Part shown: piece by piece, positions 25,446 to 37,897 of the stretch
How positions within the stretch are numbered: position 1 is the stretch's first letter
How the letters are laid out: every line of letters starts with the position of its first letter
NCBI GenBank assembly: GCA_918807975.1
Contig: OU964918.1
Span: 48,158,477 to 48,222,476 of the forward strand
Reading direction: 5' to 3'
Length of the DNA stretch: 64,000 bases
Source: Aplidium turbinatum
Lineage: Eukaryota > Chordata > Ascidiacea > Aplousobranchia > Polyclinidae
Position numbers and translations under genes: made by a program
The notes under the pieces: generated by a model
What the model was told of the DNA's origin: nothing
Database searches by the model: none
The model's input: only the letters and a program-made list of their open reading frames with translations

Positions 25446-26814
25446 TTGATGGCTGCGTGAAGTTGAATTTATCAGGTGTTGCAAAAAAAGGAATCTTTGA
25501 GAAAAAAAGAGTTTAACACATTGCAAAGCTATCGCTAAACTGAGTTTTCAGTGACATTGTACTGGTTGATGTGACAAAATCAATCGGATAACAGATTACA
25601 GATTGCAGTTAACGTTTACATAGGTGAAAATGTGATTAATAAACAGTTGAGAACAAGCTTTAATTTATTATTTGTTATATTTTACAGCACTGTATCTATG
25701 ACATTCAATCTGTATTTTATGCAATAAAATCATGGCAATTTGCTTCTTACCAAAAATATCATAAAATTTTTTCATTTTATTAAAATGTACATTTATAATA
25801 TGATGAGGCCTTGAAAACTGCAGAAATTGCTTAATAAACAAATTATCGGCAATATTGGAGAGTTCACTGCTCTATACATATGCAATAAAATGAATAAATT
25901 TTTTTTTTTTAAAGTAAATAACTTAATTTATCTGCTGTACAAACAGGTTCCAATGGGTCGGTCTTAGTGCTCATAAGTGCTTCAGACATTTTCCAAAACC
26001 GTATCAATATTGTGATATTACGGTAATTAATCAAACCAATTGTCCAACATGCTCTTATGATTTTTCACATAATTCGTTTTGGCCATAACATGTCTGCACC
26101 TTGTCTAACATGTTGAAAAGCACCCAATCATGCACCAAATGATATTTTCCCTCATACTTGTGCTTTTGCAACATTTGTAGTTTCAGTTTCTGTTTCATCT
26201 TTGCTGTTTCGTTGATAAACGATATAGGACTTTCATCGTTTTGGTGATGATTTGTTGTGTATGTTTTCACCAATGTAGATTTTATAGTACTCGGGTTACA
26301 TTTTGAACGGTTTGAAAATATAAACAAAGGCTTAATTGTCAGCTGAGGAATGTGTTGTTTTGAAAACGTAAATTAAAGCTTTTAATTCAAAAAAGTTACA
26401 TGAAGTCCTCAACTCAAAATGCCGCCATCGAAAGAAAATCTTTGCACACCAAACATCTTTATACATAATGTGGTTAATCAAACCATTTCTAGTCTTGCCA
26501 AACCTTTGTAATGTTGGCGTGTATCGTATTTGCTGTGTTGGTCACAAATAAAATCAAATTGAACTGAAACCAAACAGGACTTTATCAAAGGTAAATATAA
26601 TCACATGACTGACGACAAAATAAAATTGAAAGTTTGCAGCTCATTAAGTAGAAAAAACGTGGTACTATAACAAGCATGTTGATGTTAGGGTTGACAAAGC
26701 TTCTGATAGGCTTAATACATATGCAATGTCTTACAAATAAATAAGCAATCCTTTTGTTGCCGCCTATGAGGTTTATATGCAACGTGTGATGACAATCTGG
26801 TATTCTTGTTATTG

Positions 26815-27062
26815 GTCGCGAGATTCTTTGTCTTTGGACAGAGAAAGCTTCTTTGAGAGCTTAATCCTGGCAGTTTCGCAACCTTGTAGAGGCTTTGAAC
26901 CACTGACGCAGGTTCTGTTATCGAGATTGACAGAGTGAAATGTCTTCTTGCTGCTGAAGTGTTGTTGTCTGTGCGTTACTCCATCCACTAGATGCCGTTG
27001 AAGAGAGTGCAGTCCTGAAGTGTGCTACTCACCTCAAGAGCCGAACCAGCGTCGCTTGATTT
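26815..27062 (-). repeat. SINE family 3, near full-length copy
   Basis: The minus strand reads GCTGGTTCGGCTCTTGAGG (B-box-like), CAACGGCATCTAGTGGATGG, then the conserved tail GTGGTTCAAAGCCTCTACAA and GCCAGGATTAAGCTCTCAAA. It aligns along its length with 40622-40925. Confidence 0.75.
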
Positions 27063-27523
27063 TTATTTTTTTCCTGTACAAATACGCTTAACCACAGAGC
27101 TAACGGGCGGACATTAAGCTGATTCAGTTATAGCAGCTTTGGACAAAATGCTAGCAGTTCAGCTTCTCTGCAAGAAAACATAAGTTTGTTAGATGTTTTT
27201 AAGATCAAATTTCACCAAAAGATTTTGACAGTAAATAGATACTAAATTTATTTTACAAGCAGAAAAGTTTAAAATATTTGTTGCATTTTTGAATATTCTT
27301 TAATTAAAATAACGCCTAATTGATCATGAAAAGTCGTCATGGTTCCACGATTGGCTACTTTGATTGTCGTTTCAGCTTTTGTGACAAACTAAACACGCCC
27401 ATCACTAAAAAGATCATCTTACTTTTTAATTGTTTTTATATTAAGATCTAAATATTCAAAGCAACACAAGTTCTATAACATAAGCTTAGTAGGAAAAGTT
27501 CGATTAAGTTAGTTTATAAACGC

Positions 27524-27940
27524 CATGGCCACCTAAAGATACGGCCTGATTTGTCACATTTAGCATAAATTTCCAGGTTTTTCTAACTTTGGGCAAACGT
27601 TTAAATAAATTGTTCTAAAAACTAGATTTTTACGCTTTCTTTATTCTCTTCCCCAGATTACACAATAGGTTTTAACATCCTCACATGTTGAAAAACAAAG
27701 AAAATTTGATTTCGAAGATTTTAGTCAGACTGTTAATTTTCAATAACAGTCTGATTTTGCGTTTTTCAACTTACTTTTTCTCATTTGCTTCTGCTTCCAC
27801 AAGGCAACAAAAAAGTTTTATGTCATTAGGAAACCGCAAAAAGTAAAAACATCTCAAAAAATATCAGTCAAGCACTAGCAGTAGCTGTAATCAAAATCTG
27901 CAAAATGTGACAAATCAGGCCGCATCTCCAGGTGGCCATG
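27524..27940 (-). mobile_element. Family A inverted-repeat transposon, copy 2
   Basis: 417 bp, inverted relative to copies 1 and 3. Ends CATGGCCACC / GGTGGCCATG, with a perfect 7-bp duplication TAAACGC at 27517-27523 and 27941-27947. The central palindrome around CAGACTGTTAATTTTC is kept. Intergenic. Confidence 0.92.
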
Positions 27941-28763
27941 TAAACGCTTACAAATTGTTGGAAGGTATAACACTGTAATAGTGATAGTGAAACATTATAA
28001 TGTTGACAATTTAATCATCGGATAGCCTAATGTAAGTTTAAATATGTTTTATTTCAAAGCTGAAAACAAGTAGATTTTTCATCAGTTGATCTTGTAGAAA
28101 ATTATTTGAAAGAGAATCATCTGTTGGAAAAACCTTAAAAAATGTTTAAGTTAGAGTCGAAGAAAACGATTTTGTATCATTTGCTAAAGTGGTGTTATTG
28201 AAAGGTTTATCACCAAATTTTAATTTAAATACTGCTTCACTAAATCAATATCAGCAATAATAGAATAGGAGGAAGGTCTGGACAACATGTGATGTTTATT
28301 TTTAATGAACTCTTTTGGCTTATCAATGGGACAAAAATTAACGTAAATTGTTACACAGTATTTTCAGTGTTTATGGATTGATTACTTCCAAGTAACGATA
28401 AAAGTAATGAACATTTAACTGTAAAATTTTGAGAAATCACATCGGATTCGTAAATGAAAGAGATGACAGAAATTAAATATATTTAGTTTCAAAAAGCTTT
28501 TAGATGATTTTTTCATAAGTGAATCTATGAAGTTAGTTCTTTTATTGAAACTTACACTGAAATAATGTGAGATTTAGATCAATGAAGTAATTTTCTGAAT
28601 AGCTAAAAAGTATATTTTTTGTTGCTTAGACCACTGGAAATAAATAGCTAGTTAATAACGTTAGATTTACATTGAGCTTGAATCAACTTGGGTTCTTTGC
28701 TTTGAACAGAGCAAACTAGCTACAATTATTTTTTCTTAATTTGAGAATATTTGAGCTAGAAGA

Positions 28764-31700
28764 ATGACTTGTGTATTGAAAGTTATAGTGCTTTCACTGC
28801 TCTTGATTATCAAGTTTGTGCGACCGTCGTCACGCCAAGTAACTGTGTCGTGCGGCACAACTGCACATGATACCACATTGGGACGAATTGAATTGAAGAC
28901 AAGTCAAAACAAAGCAGCCATTTCTCGTATTGAAATGAAGCTGAATAATCTTGGAAACCTTTGCTCAGGCAATTATAATAATAGATTGAATTTACCTTTT
29001 AGCAGCATGATCGTTGTTTACTTTACAAGTATACTGTAAATTCAAACGACCTGTTTTAGCCAATGGTCTAAAATGGTCTTCTATATATATTTGTGAAGAA
29101 ATTGTTATCAATTATATATTTCTGATAATTCATTTTTCTTCAACAGAAGGCTTACTTTCGATATACTAAAGATTAAAATAATATTAAGTATTAAATCTCA
29201 AACAGACTAATTTTTAAATGATATGTATAAAATAAATTTAATTCTATACATCAAACTAATATTAAGCGAATTTGACAACATTGAGAGTCGTAACGTTAGG
29301 CTAATCATTAAGTCTCAAATTAAATATTCAATGACGAATCCATTTCTTCAGAAGGAAAGATGCCATCCAGCGAATAACTGCCTGTTGAGCTTAGGGTAGT
29401 AAGAACTCCATTTATTCGCTGGAAGGGCATCCTCCTGAATTTATATTAGGTTACGTTTGCTTCAAATCCATATCTGGTTTCGATAAATAAGTGCAACAAA
29501 CGCTGCATCGCTCAGTCAAACTTTAAAGAAATTATTAAAATTAAAAAACATGAAAGAATCTTGGCTCCCATGCTCAGTTTTAGTTTGTGGCAGTAAAATC
29601 TAAAGTAAATATCTTTCGTCTTTTATCGCTTTCATCTTTTTGTAGACCTCTACTAATGTTTGATCTGTACTGTACTGATATTTTACTTTGATGATGGAAA
29701 ACAAAAACAAGCTTACTTAAACACCTTAATTCCAGGCCGACAACCGTCAGGAGCGCAAGCCTCCACCTGCAATGAGGTTTTTTCTCAAGGGAATACAAAT
29801 GATGGTGCATTTACTTTGACAGTTGGTGGAAGGCATATTCGAGTGTTTTGTGAATTTAGAAGAAATGGAAACTTGCACTGGCTTGTAAGTTGTAAACTAT
29901 CACTTTGCCGAGATGTTTTTAGAAATAGTCAATCTTCAACCTTTTTGCATCGAAAAACATTGCAGAATTAAATTGCAGAAATTTCAGTATGCAAAAACGT
30001 AATCATTGAAGAAATAACAATGACAAAATTAATGCGATACGAGTTTCTTTACCTTAAGGACAGCTGGTATTATTTTATATCTCTAAATGTGTCTCTTCTT
30101 TTCCTGAATAATAATACAGCAAAAGTCACTCGACTTTATACAAACTTCAAATACTGATGCATCATATTACAAAAGTAGGTTACTCATTTTCCACAAATCT
30201 TGGTTATTTGAGGTCAATTTCGTCTCATGTGCAAAGTTGTTCTGACAGTTTAATCACAATTTTCCAAAACTTGCATTTCTTCACTTTTCGCTGTCTCCCA
30301 GGCAACTTTCTAGTTTGGCCTACATCATTACCAAGAAGTAAAAATTGAATAAAAAGACTTTAAATAAAACAAAAAACAGTAAAACCTAAATAAACGCTTT
30401 GCAACAGTTTGCACAATCTACTAAATGATACAAATTTGAACGTATTTTTTGGTAGCCATGGCTGTATTCATTAGACAGTCTTTATATTAGTTATTAACAA
30501 ATGATTTAATTTCATCCACTTTGAATACCGTTGTTTGTTTACTTTTAAACATTTTTAGGTTTTTCAACGAAGAGTTTCGGCTGCTGAAGATTTTTACAAA
30601 GATTGGGCAGCATACAAAAGAGGATTTGGAAATCTAGAAGAAAATTTTTGGTTAGGTAGGCTACTTAATACTTATTACCAATCAACAAAATTGATAAATT
30701 TCAATACATATTAATGTGAGGTTATATACTGTTTGAGCTATATGTGAAGTTAAATACAATCCACGGTGTCAAAATAGCATTTGAGAGATTCATCTAGGGA
30801 TATACACAACTTATGAGCAAAGAGTACACGCTACACATAAAAAGTTGCTTTTTGGTTTAGTGCTTTACCTACAGTAAGTGAATGGTTCGGCTGAAAGCGT
30901 TTGTTGTAAGATAAAGTAAAAGATAGAAATGAAAAACCATTTTATACTGGAATGCAATTTTTCCTAAATGTGGAATATAAGGTTTCAAGATAAAATGGAG
31001 ATATTACAATAGTATTATTGATCTTCCATGATTGACCACGTTAATGTCGGCTTCTTGTTATATTGCTAATAAACGTTCAAGACTAGTTCTAAAATTTAAA
31101 ATTTGAGATGACTTGGTTTAGTGATGATGTGTTTTATAATCAAGATAACGTGGTAGCCAAAAGAAAGTGTTGGGTTATCAAGACAATTTCTAAAAAGATT
31201 GCACCAATTTCCAAAAACTTTTAATGAAGAGAAAGATAGCAACTTTTGGAAAGTTGGCAACTCGCTGCCCTGCAATTCCTCCTTCAAATAACAAGATTGC
31301 TATTTACTTCATGATATTGTATTATTAGCGTTATGCTAAATGAATTGCGGCAACCTAGCTTGAAATTTTTTGAAAGATCAATGAAATACGGAAATTCTGT
31401 TTCATTCAGTCACATCCCTAGCTGGGTGATTATCATCATTCTTTCATTCATTTACGATCCCTTACATGATAGGTTTAGATAACATCAATATTATAACAAA
31501 ATCTCGAAGTTATCAACTTCGTATTGAAATGGAAGATTGGAACGGACACACAGCTGTTGCTGAATACAGGTGAAAATGTGGCTGTATACATGACATTATA
31601 CTAATGTTATACTATCTACATGTAACTTTATATGATCTATGATGTAAACCATGCAAATTCCATTTGTTTGGAACATTTTAACATTACTTTAAATTTAAAT

Positions 31701-32908
31701 ATTTTCTGCTGTATTTAATTATTTTTTGCTACGTTTTGTTTTTTCTAAAACATGATTGTTTCTCACAGTAAACTTTTGTCTCATGGCGAGTGATGCCTGA
31801 TCACATGACACATCATGGTCAATTTCTGATCAAGTGTTAAAATACATCGCAATGTTTTATAAGTTTCGACATAATTTTTTGCCCGTTTTTGTATAGTGTA
31901 TAGACAATACAATTTTGCTACTATAATTCTCAATAAAAAAAGCAAACTCAAAATTTCATCATGGCATCTAAATTTATTTTATTTAACTTTTATCTTCGAT
32001 CCACCAAGCGGCGAAGAAGATCTGGCCCTCTTACAAATAAAACTCATTGTTGGCTGCTTTTTAGTAGCTTCTTAATGTACTCCGCAAAAATATCGATATC
32101 TTGGTGTGGTACAAGACTAGATTCCTTTCTCTGAAGCAAAAAGAAAACATAAACTTTTAAACCAAACAAAATATCTCATTGACGAAGTGTTTAATGTGTT
32201 TTATCTATTCTTAGCTTCTTATATTGCTTTTTGAAAAAATCTAAAAGAAATTTTACCAATTCGACGAAATTGCAATAAAGATAACAATTAGTTTATAGCT
32301 GACTTTATCAATGCGCCCTTTTTAAAGCATTGTTTGATACTTTTTATTTTTACTGTTATCAAGGATATCCTTGAGTGATATTATGTAGAATTGGAAACAT
32401 TGCTTTCTTATCACATCTCACGGTTTAGTATGTACTTCTTTTCAAAGAGACTCTGACAGCGTTTAATCACACCGATTGATCATCTTCATGACAAAATAAC
32501 GCTTCTTTTGCAGTTCTTTCTCCGTTGAAAGTGAAGATCTCAATTATCGCTTGAGAGTGTCAGGATTTAGTGGAAATGCAGGTAATTTGTTGATGGATAT
32601 GATTTACACTTTACAATATTTTTATGGGATGTGACAAATAAAATAAGTATTTTACCAAAGGTGATTCCTTGACGCATCACAACAACAGACCGTTCTCCAC
32701 CAAAGATCGCGACAATGATGCCAGTTTAGCGGGAAGATGTGCCGTTCAATATCATGGAGCTTGGTGGTATGTGGGATGTCTCCAGTCTAATCTCAATGGG
32801 TATTACTTTCTCGGAGGTCAATGCAATCCGAGAGGAGTTAGCTGGCGGACTTGGAAAAATCGACATTATTCGTTGAAAAGAGTTACCATGAAGATCCGGC
32901 CACGATAA
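28764..32908 (+). CDS. FReD3: secreted fibrinogen-related domain protein
   Basis: Exons 28764-28968, 29736-29884, 30559-30655, 31473-31569, 32514-32581 and 32661-32908, phases 1-0-1-2-1, giving 287 residues. Signal peptide ([17 protein letters not shown]), stalk [34 protein letters not shown] and closing NLCSG. Fibrinogen motifs: [45 protein letters not shown], a canonical calcium loop [34 protein letters not shown] and MKIRPR at the end. Where most copies have Cys-His after WWY, this one has Cys-Leu. At the conserved position the first intron would start with GC (TCAG|GCAATT). A GT donor at 29029 is also in phase and would add 20 residues. Candidate poly(A) signal at 33091. Confidence 0.9.
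29343..29440. repeat. Short imperfect hairpin (foldback) element
   Basis: TTCAGAAGGAAAGATGCC and CCAGCGAATAA on the left match GGCATCCTCCTGAA and TTATTCGCTGG on the right when inverted, around a 25-30 base loop. In FReD3 intron 1. Confidence 0.7.
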
Positions 32909-33090
32909 TGTACACGTTCTATTTTGAGCATTTGAACTGTAACAATATCATAGCATGAGCCTACTAGCCTATGCGGGAAAAAGTCTTGTTAACAGTCAGT
33001 GATAACAACTCTAAAAATTTTTTTTTTTGCCCAGGAAGAGAATTAGGCTAAATCTAAAATAATGCAAAATGTTTTATTAAATACATTTTT

Positions 33091-33096
33091 AATAAA
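33091..33096 (+). terminator. Candidate poly(A) signal of FReD3
   Basis: AATAAA about 180 bases after the FReD3 stop. Confidence 0.4.
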
Positions 33097-33239
33097 CATT
33101 TTTGTATCGTAGGGTTATATTCGATATCTTGAAGCCTTAAACTTTTGATATTGCACAGAATACAGTGTCTGGAGGCCATACTGATATTTCCAGTTTACAA
33201 AATGGTTACCGTACATGTAAGATTAAAGTGAATTCTATT

Positions 33240-33325
33240 TGAATAAGACCTTCTGATGATCCGTTAGGTGAAACAGGCTGTTAAGGATTCAGATAGTAAT
33301 AACTATATTTGATAAAATTAAAGTG
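33240..33325 (+). repeat. Dispersed repeat with hammerhead-like core, copy 1
   Basis: Contains CCTT-CTGATGA-TCCGTTAGGT-GAAA-CAGGCTGT-T-AAGG, then ATTCAGATAGTAATAACTAT. A related copy lies on the minus strand at 61315-61400. The order (helix I, CUGAUGA, short helix II, GAAA, 3-bp helix III, helix I) is that of a hammerhead, but helix II has only two G-C pairs. The copy may be decayed. Confidence 0.55.
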
Positions 33326-34720
33326 AATATTTCTTTATCAAATTATTCCCTAAGAAGTAATCAATTTCTTTTTATCTTTAACATGCAAATTATATTCACT
33401 ATACATTCTGTAATGGAGCCAATGGCTTATTTATTGTTCGATGTTTTACCAACAATAAATTTAACCACTGTAAGAAGTGAGTTTGCAGACTTTGCTGGGT
33501 TAGTCTTCAACCTACATGTACATTTTCCAGTGCAATCCCTGCGATCTATATAGCCTACTGTACACACCAGTCACTGATATTTCTTCCAAATCGGTGAATC
33601 GTTTTATCAAGAAATGAACGTTGGTTAATCAGTAGATTAATAAAATAGGCTATTTAGGCCTAATAATTTCATAATTTTTTATCTATGATTTCGTCTCACT
33701 AAAAACTGTTTTAGTCCATCACAATAAGTTTTGTTGTCAAAACTTGCATAGGCTACAGTAGTTTACACAACAATAAAGTAACTAATTTTATAACTGTAAT
33801 AAAAATACAGTTAGCATTTGCTGCAATAGCGCTTTTTCAAAACATGTTTTAATTAGAATATGAAAGTAAGCTTCATCTATTGCGGTTGCTCGGGCTGCAA
33901 AATCAATGAATTCTTATCAAGTTTGAATGAAGAGAAAGTTTGGGTTTTCCATTTCAATTAAGAGTTGGAGAAAAAATATATGTTTGATTTTCACTTCAAG
34001 TTTCCACTCCGGGTGAAAAATGTTTGAGAAAGTGTTTAAATAATATAAAATAACTTACAGAGGTTCAAGAAGGAAGTTAGTTTATTCACAAAATAGACTA
34101 GGCCTACACAAAAAACTGATTTTGTTTCTCATGAGAAATTGGGAAAAAAACGCATTCCCTCGCCTACTGTTTTCAGTACAAAAATTACATAAATTTGTAC
34201 GAAGCTGTAAATTACATCAAAAATCGTGCTTGCAAAATTTAACCTTGTAGCCTACTGATCGTTGCTCTGGGAGGAAACCTACTTAGATATATGGTGACAG
34301 ATATCATTAATCGATCCAGCGTCCATCTAGTACGGTTAGAGAATGCAGTTGGATCACGGACATGTAGAGCAAAAGGAAAAACTTCCAAACATATAATTTA
34401 AATTGAGATCATTTTATAAACGTTAAGAAATGTCAAATAAATGCTAGTTTGTGTTGATTTAGTTGTCGTGCAATGCGTTTGTCAACAGCTATTCATTTTT
34501 TAGAAACAAAATGCAATGACAACATCTGTTAAATTACGATCAAAGTTTTAGATATTATTATAAAGTGTTGATATTTACAGCAAGTAAGTTTTTGCTGGTG
34601 CTACTTACAATATAGAGTAGCCTACACTACTTACAAATATACAATATATGATAATATAGAAATCAAATTGCTAAATTTTTTAATATCTTTAATTGAAACA
34701 AAGTCCTTGTGTGTGCATTT

Positions 34721-34780
34721 TAGAAAACGTCCCTGTAAGAAAACGTCTTTTAGAAAACGTCCCTGCAAGAAAACGTCTTT
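34721..34780 (+). repeat. 30-bp tandem duplication
   Basis: Two adjacent 30-bp units beginning TAGAAAACGTCCCTG and ending AAAACGTCTTT, differing at one base. Confidence 0.85.
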
Positions 34781-35021
34781 GGTAAGGAGTAAATTATACC
34801 AAATGGATAGAAAAGTAATGAAATAAATAAGGCAGTCTCAGACGAAACCCAGATGTAAAACTAATTAAGTAAAGTTTAGTAGCCTATTATATGTAGTTAG
34901 CATATGGCTCCAAGTCATGAAGCACAGATAGTAAAAATGAATTGCTTCAAACATTTATAGTCAGCTAAAAAAAGCTTCTAATAGAATTGAAACAATTCTT
35001 TGCAAGGACACGTGAAATAAA

Positions 35022-37897
35022 ATGTTTGTTGATTTTTTAAATGTTGTGTTTGTGTTGTTGCTTGTTACAAAATTAGCTCGTTCTGGTCGTCAAGTCACAG
35101 TACATTGTGGTGCTGACGCTGAAAACACCGCGGTAAGTCGAATTGAATTGAAGACAAGCCAGCTGAAGTTTCAAGCAGATCAGAATCGACATGTTCTGGC
35201 TAGAATAGAAAGCAAGTTAAATGGAATGGGATCTGTCTGCGCTGGAGGTATTCCTAGTGATAGTTCATTTTACTTACTGAAAAATATTTGATTTGAAGTT
35301 TCCTGTAGACATTTAGCTAAAAGTGAAATATGATTTAAACAAAAGGATATAAAGTGGAAAGCTCAACAAACTGCTGTACGCACATGTTCACGAAGGTGCA
35401 ATGACTGATCTAGTTTGGCCGGGATATTGCAATTTGTTTTCAGGTGCCCATGGAGCAACTATTCACAACCCAGCTTCTAACTGTGATGAAATTCATCACA
35501 ATGGAAATCTTCATGATGGCTCGTATTATATATTTGTTGGTGGAAAACGTATTCAAGTATATTGCCAATTTGACAAGATAGGTGGTCTTAATTATATGGT
35601 AAGTTATAATAATGTCGTAATATAATAATTCATTAATTACTTGATTTGCATAATTTTTGAAATATTCATATCATGAAAAAAATATTAGACCCATTAAATG
35701 AAATGTGAAGTCATATGATTGCGTATAAAAGCAAAATTATTGTAAAACCATATCCCATTTGCTGTAATGTATTACAGCAGTGGCCAATGTTTCGGTGCTT
35801 TCGAGAATGGTTTTGCTTCTCTAAATCTATATACCACGGTAGATTTCACGACTTCACTATTGAATCTAGGTATTCCAAAGAAGGTACTCTGGTAATCAAG
35901 ATTTTTACAAAAACTGGGCTGAGTACAAAGTTGGCTTTGGCAATACTGCAGGAGATTTTTGGCTAGGTAAGAGTAAAAGTCAAAGGTATTTGTAGCAACC
36001 GTATGTCAGTTACAAACTTACAAACTTTTTATGAAACAAGTTTGCTTTTGTTTTCATTCAAATCACCGAAATAAAGTTGATAAATTTAAAATTAATCAAC
36101 TGCTGTTTTTTTTTTTTGCAAACCTCTACAACCCAATCTTAAGAGCAATTATATTTTTACTAGGCCTAATTATTTGCATGATTGAGGAATTGAAGATTTT
36201 TGCATTAACGCAGACAAGCTAAAACAAAAATAAACAATAGCCTACGCTTGCATTGTGAAGGTTTAGAAAATCTTCACGTCATAACCAAATCGCGAGCACA
36301 TCAACTTTACATTGAAATGGAAGACTGGCTGGGACATAAAGCTGTTGCAACGTACAGGTAAAGAATCGAATAGCCTGCAGAGTGGTAAAAATGCCTTTTA
36401 GCCCAAATCTATTCTAAACCTAGACATTCATAAGGAACTAAATATAAGCTCAACATGATGCTGAAGTAATCCACTTTCATCTTCAACAGGCCAAGCCATG
36501 CTGCTAGCTATAGTTAACAACCGCTGGATGATGTTTTGCTTTCTTTTTATACTGCTGTCAATTTATCCCAAAGTGATGCACAAAGTAATGCATGCAAATT
36601 GCACAATCTCAATCAAGCTTTGCAAATAGGTTAAAGCACTGGGTCATATAATTTTTTTGTTCATGCAAATCATATTTACACTGGAGCTGGAGGAAGCAAA
36701 AGTTTTACGTTACCTAGCCGGACATAGCCAATTTGACAAACTATCTGATAATTATTATTTTCTTTGTCATTGATTAAAAACAAAATGTCGCAATGTAACA
36801 AGATTACTGTGATTTTATTTATTTTGAGGCTTAGATTCTTTAAGATCGGATGAAACAACTAAGATCAGAACATAATACTGTCCTAAAGTTGGTTTAACAT
36901 CGATAAGTTGTTCTATTTTCAGTTCATTTTCGGTAGATGATGAAAGCACAAATTACAGACTACATGTTGCCGGCTACAGTGGAACGGCAGGTATGGGCAC
37001 AAACAAAAGTAGACTTACTCAAGCAACTACGAGTTTAGTTGTGTGCTTTTAAAAAATCTATAGCATAAAGTTCAAAATAACTGGAAAGAAATAAAGAGCT
37101 TTGTGAATGTTAAACCATAGACTCAGACAATATTTTGCAACACTTTCTCACTCACAGCTCACCTTCAAATATTCATAATTTGGCGGCATGTACTTCCATC
37201 AACAATGTAATTGCATAGATTATACTTTGTCGAAAAAAATGCTGACCAAAATTAAAAAAATAAATCATAAAAAACATAGGTAATTAATTTTATCACTCTA
37301 ATCATTTCCAAGAATTATCTCTAAGTACATCGGTTGTAAAGCATTGAAGTATAGTAGGCTATAACAACAGATGAACTCCTACTCAAGCTGCTTGTATCTG
37401 CCTAGATAATAAGCTTTTAATAATCACATATATGCTTCACAACTAATTTTTTAAACTAATGATGCATTTTAGGTGATTCTCTCAGTTACCATGACAACCG
37501 CCCATTTTCTACCAAAGATCGCGACAATGACGCAACAATTGCAGGGTCTTGCGCGGTCCAGTATCATGGTGGTTGGTGGTACGTGGGATGCCACCATTCC
37601 AATCTAAATGGATTTTATTATAAAGGAGGTCAATGCACTCCAAGAGGTGTGAGCTGGAAATCGTGGAAGAACAAGCATTATTCATTAAAAAGAGTGGAAA
37701 TGAAAATCAGGCCAACAAACAGTGTATCTTTGCATCCGCATGTACATGGTCATGCGCATGTTTATACTCACCCTACCGCCCATTACCATTACGCACAGGC
37801 ACATGCACATGTGTATCCAAATTCACATCCTACTCCCTCGTATGAACAGCTTTTTTATCACCCAGACCCCCATCCACGGCATCCACCCCATTGGTGA
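35022..37897 (+). CDS. FReD4: fibrinogen-related protein with His-rich C-terminal tail
   Basis: Exons 35022-35247, 35444-35598, 35870-35966, 36261-36357, 36923-36990 and 37473-37897, phases 1-0-1-2-1, giving 355 residues. Signal peptide ([17 protein letters not shown]), stalk [14 protein letters not shown] with heptad-like [17 protein letters not shown] and [12 protein letters not shown], closing SVCAG. Fibrinogen motifs: [77 protein letters not shown] and MKIRP. After the fibrinogen domain there are about 55 extra residues rich in His, Pro and Tyr ([34 protein letters not shown]) in place of the usual short end. FReD5 has the same kind of tail. Metal or pH-dependent binding is possible but inferred. 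Confidence 0.93.

Larger units (their letters stand above)
25371..28763. other. Intergenic: FReD2 to FReD3
   Basis: Contains a poly(A) signal, a SINE family 3 copy (26815-27062) and family A transposon copy 2 (27524-27940). No gene is seen. Confidence 0.6.
32909..35021. other. Intergenic: FReD3 to FReD4
   Basis: Holds a poly(A) signal, the repeat with a hammerhead-like core at 33240-33325 and a 30-bp tandem pair at 34721-34780. No exon recognised. Confidence 0.6.
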
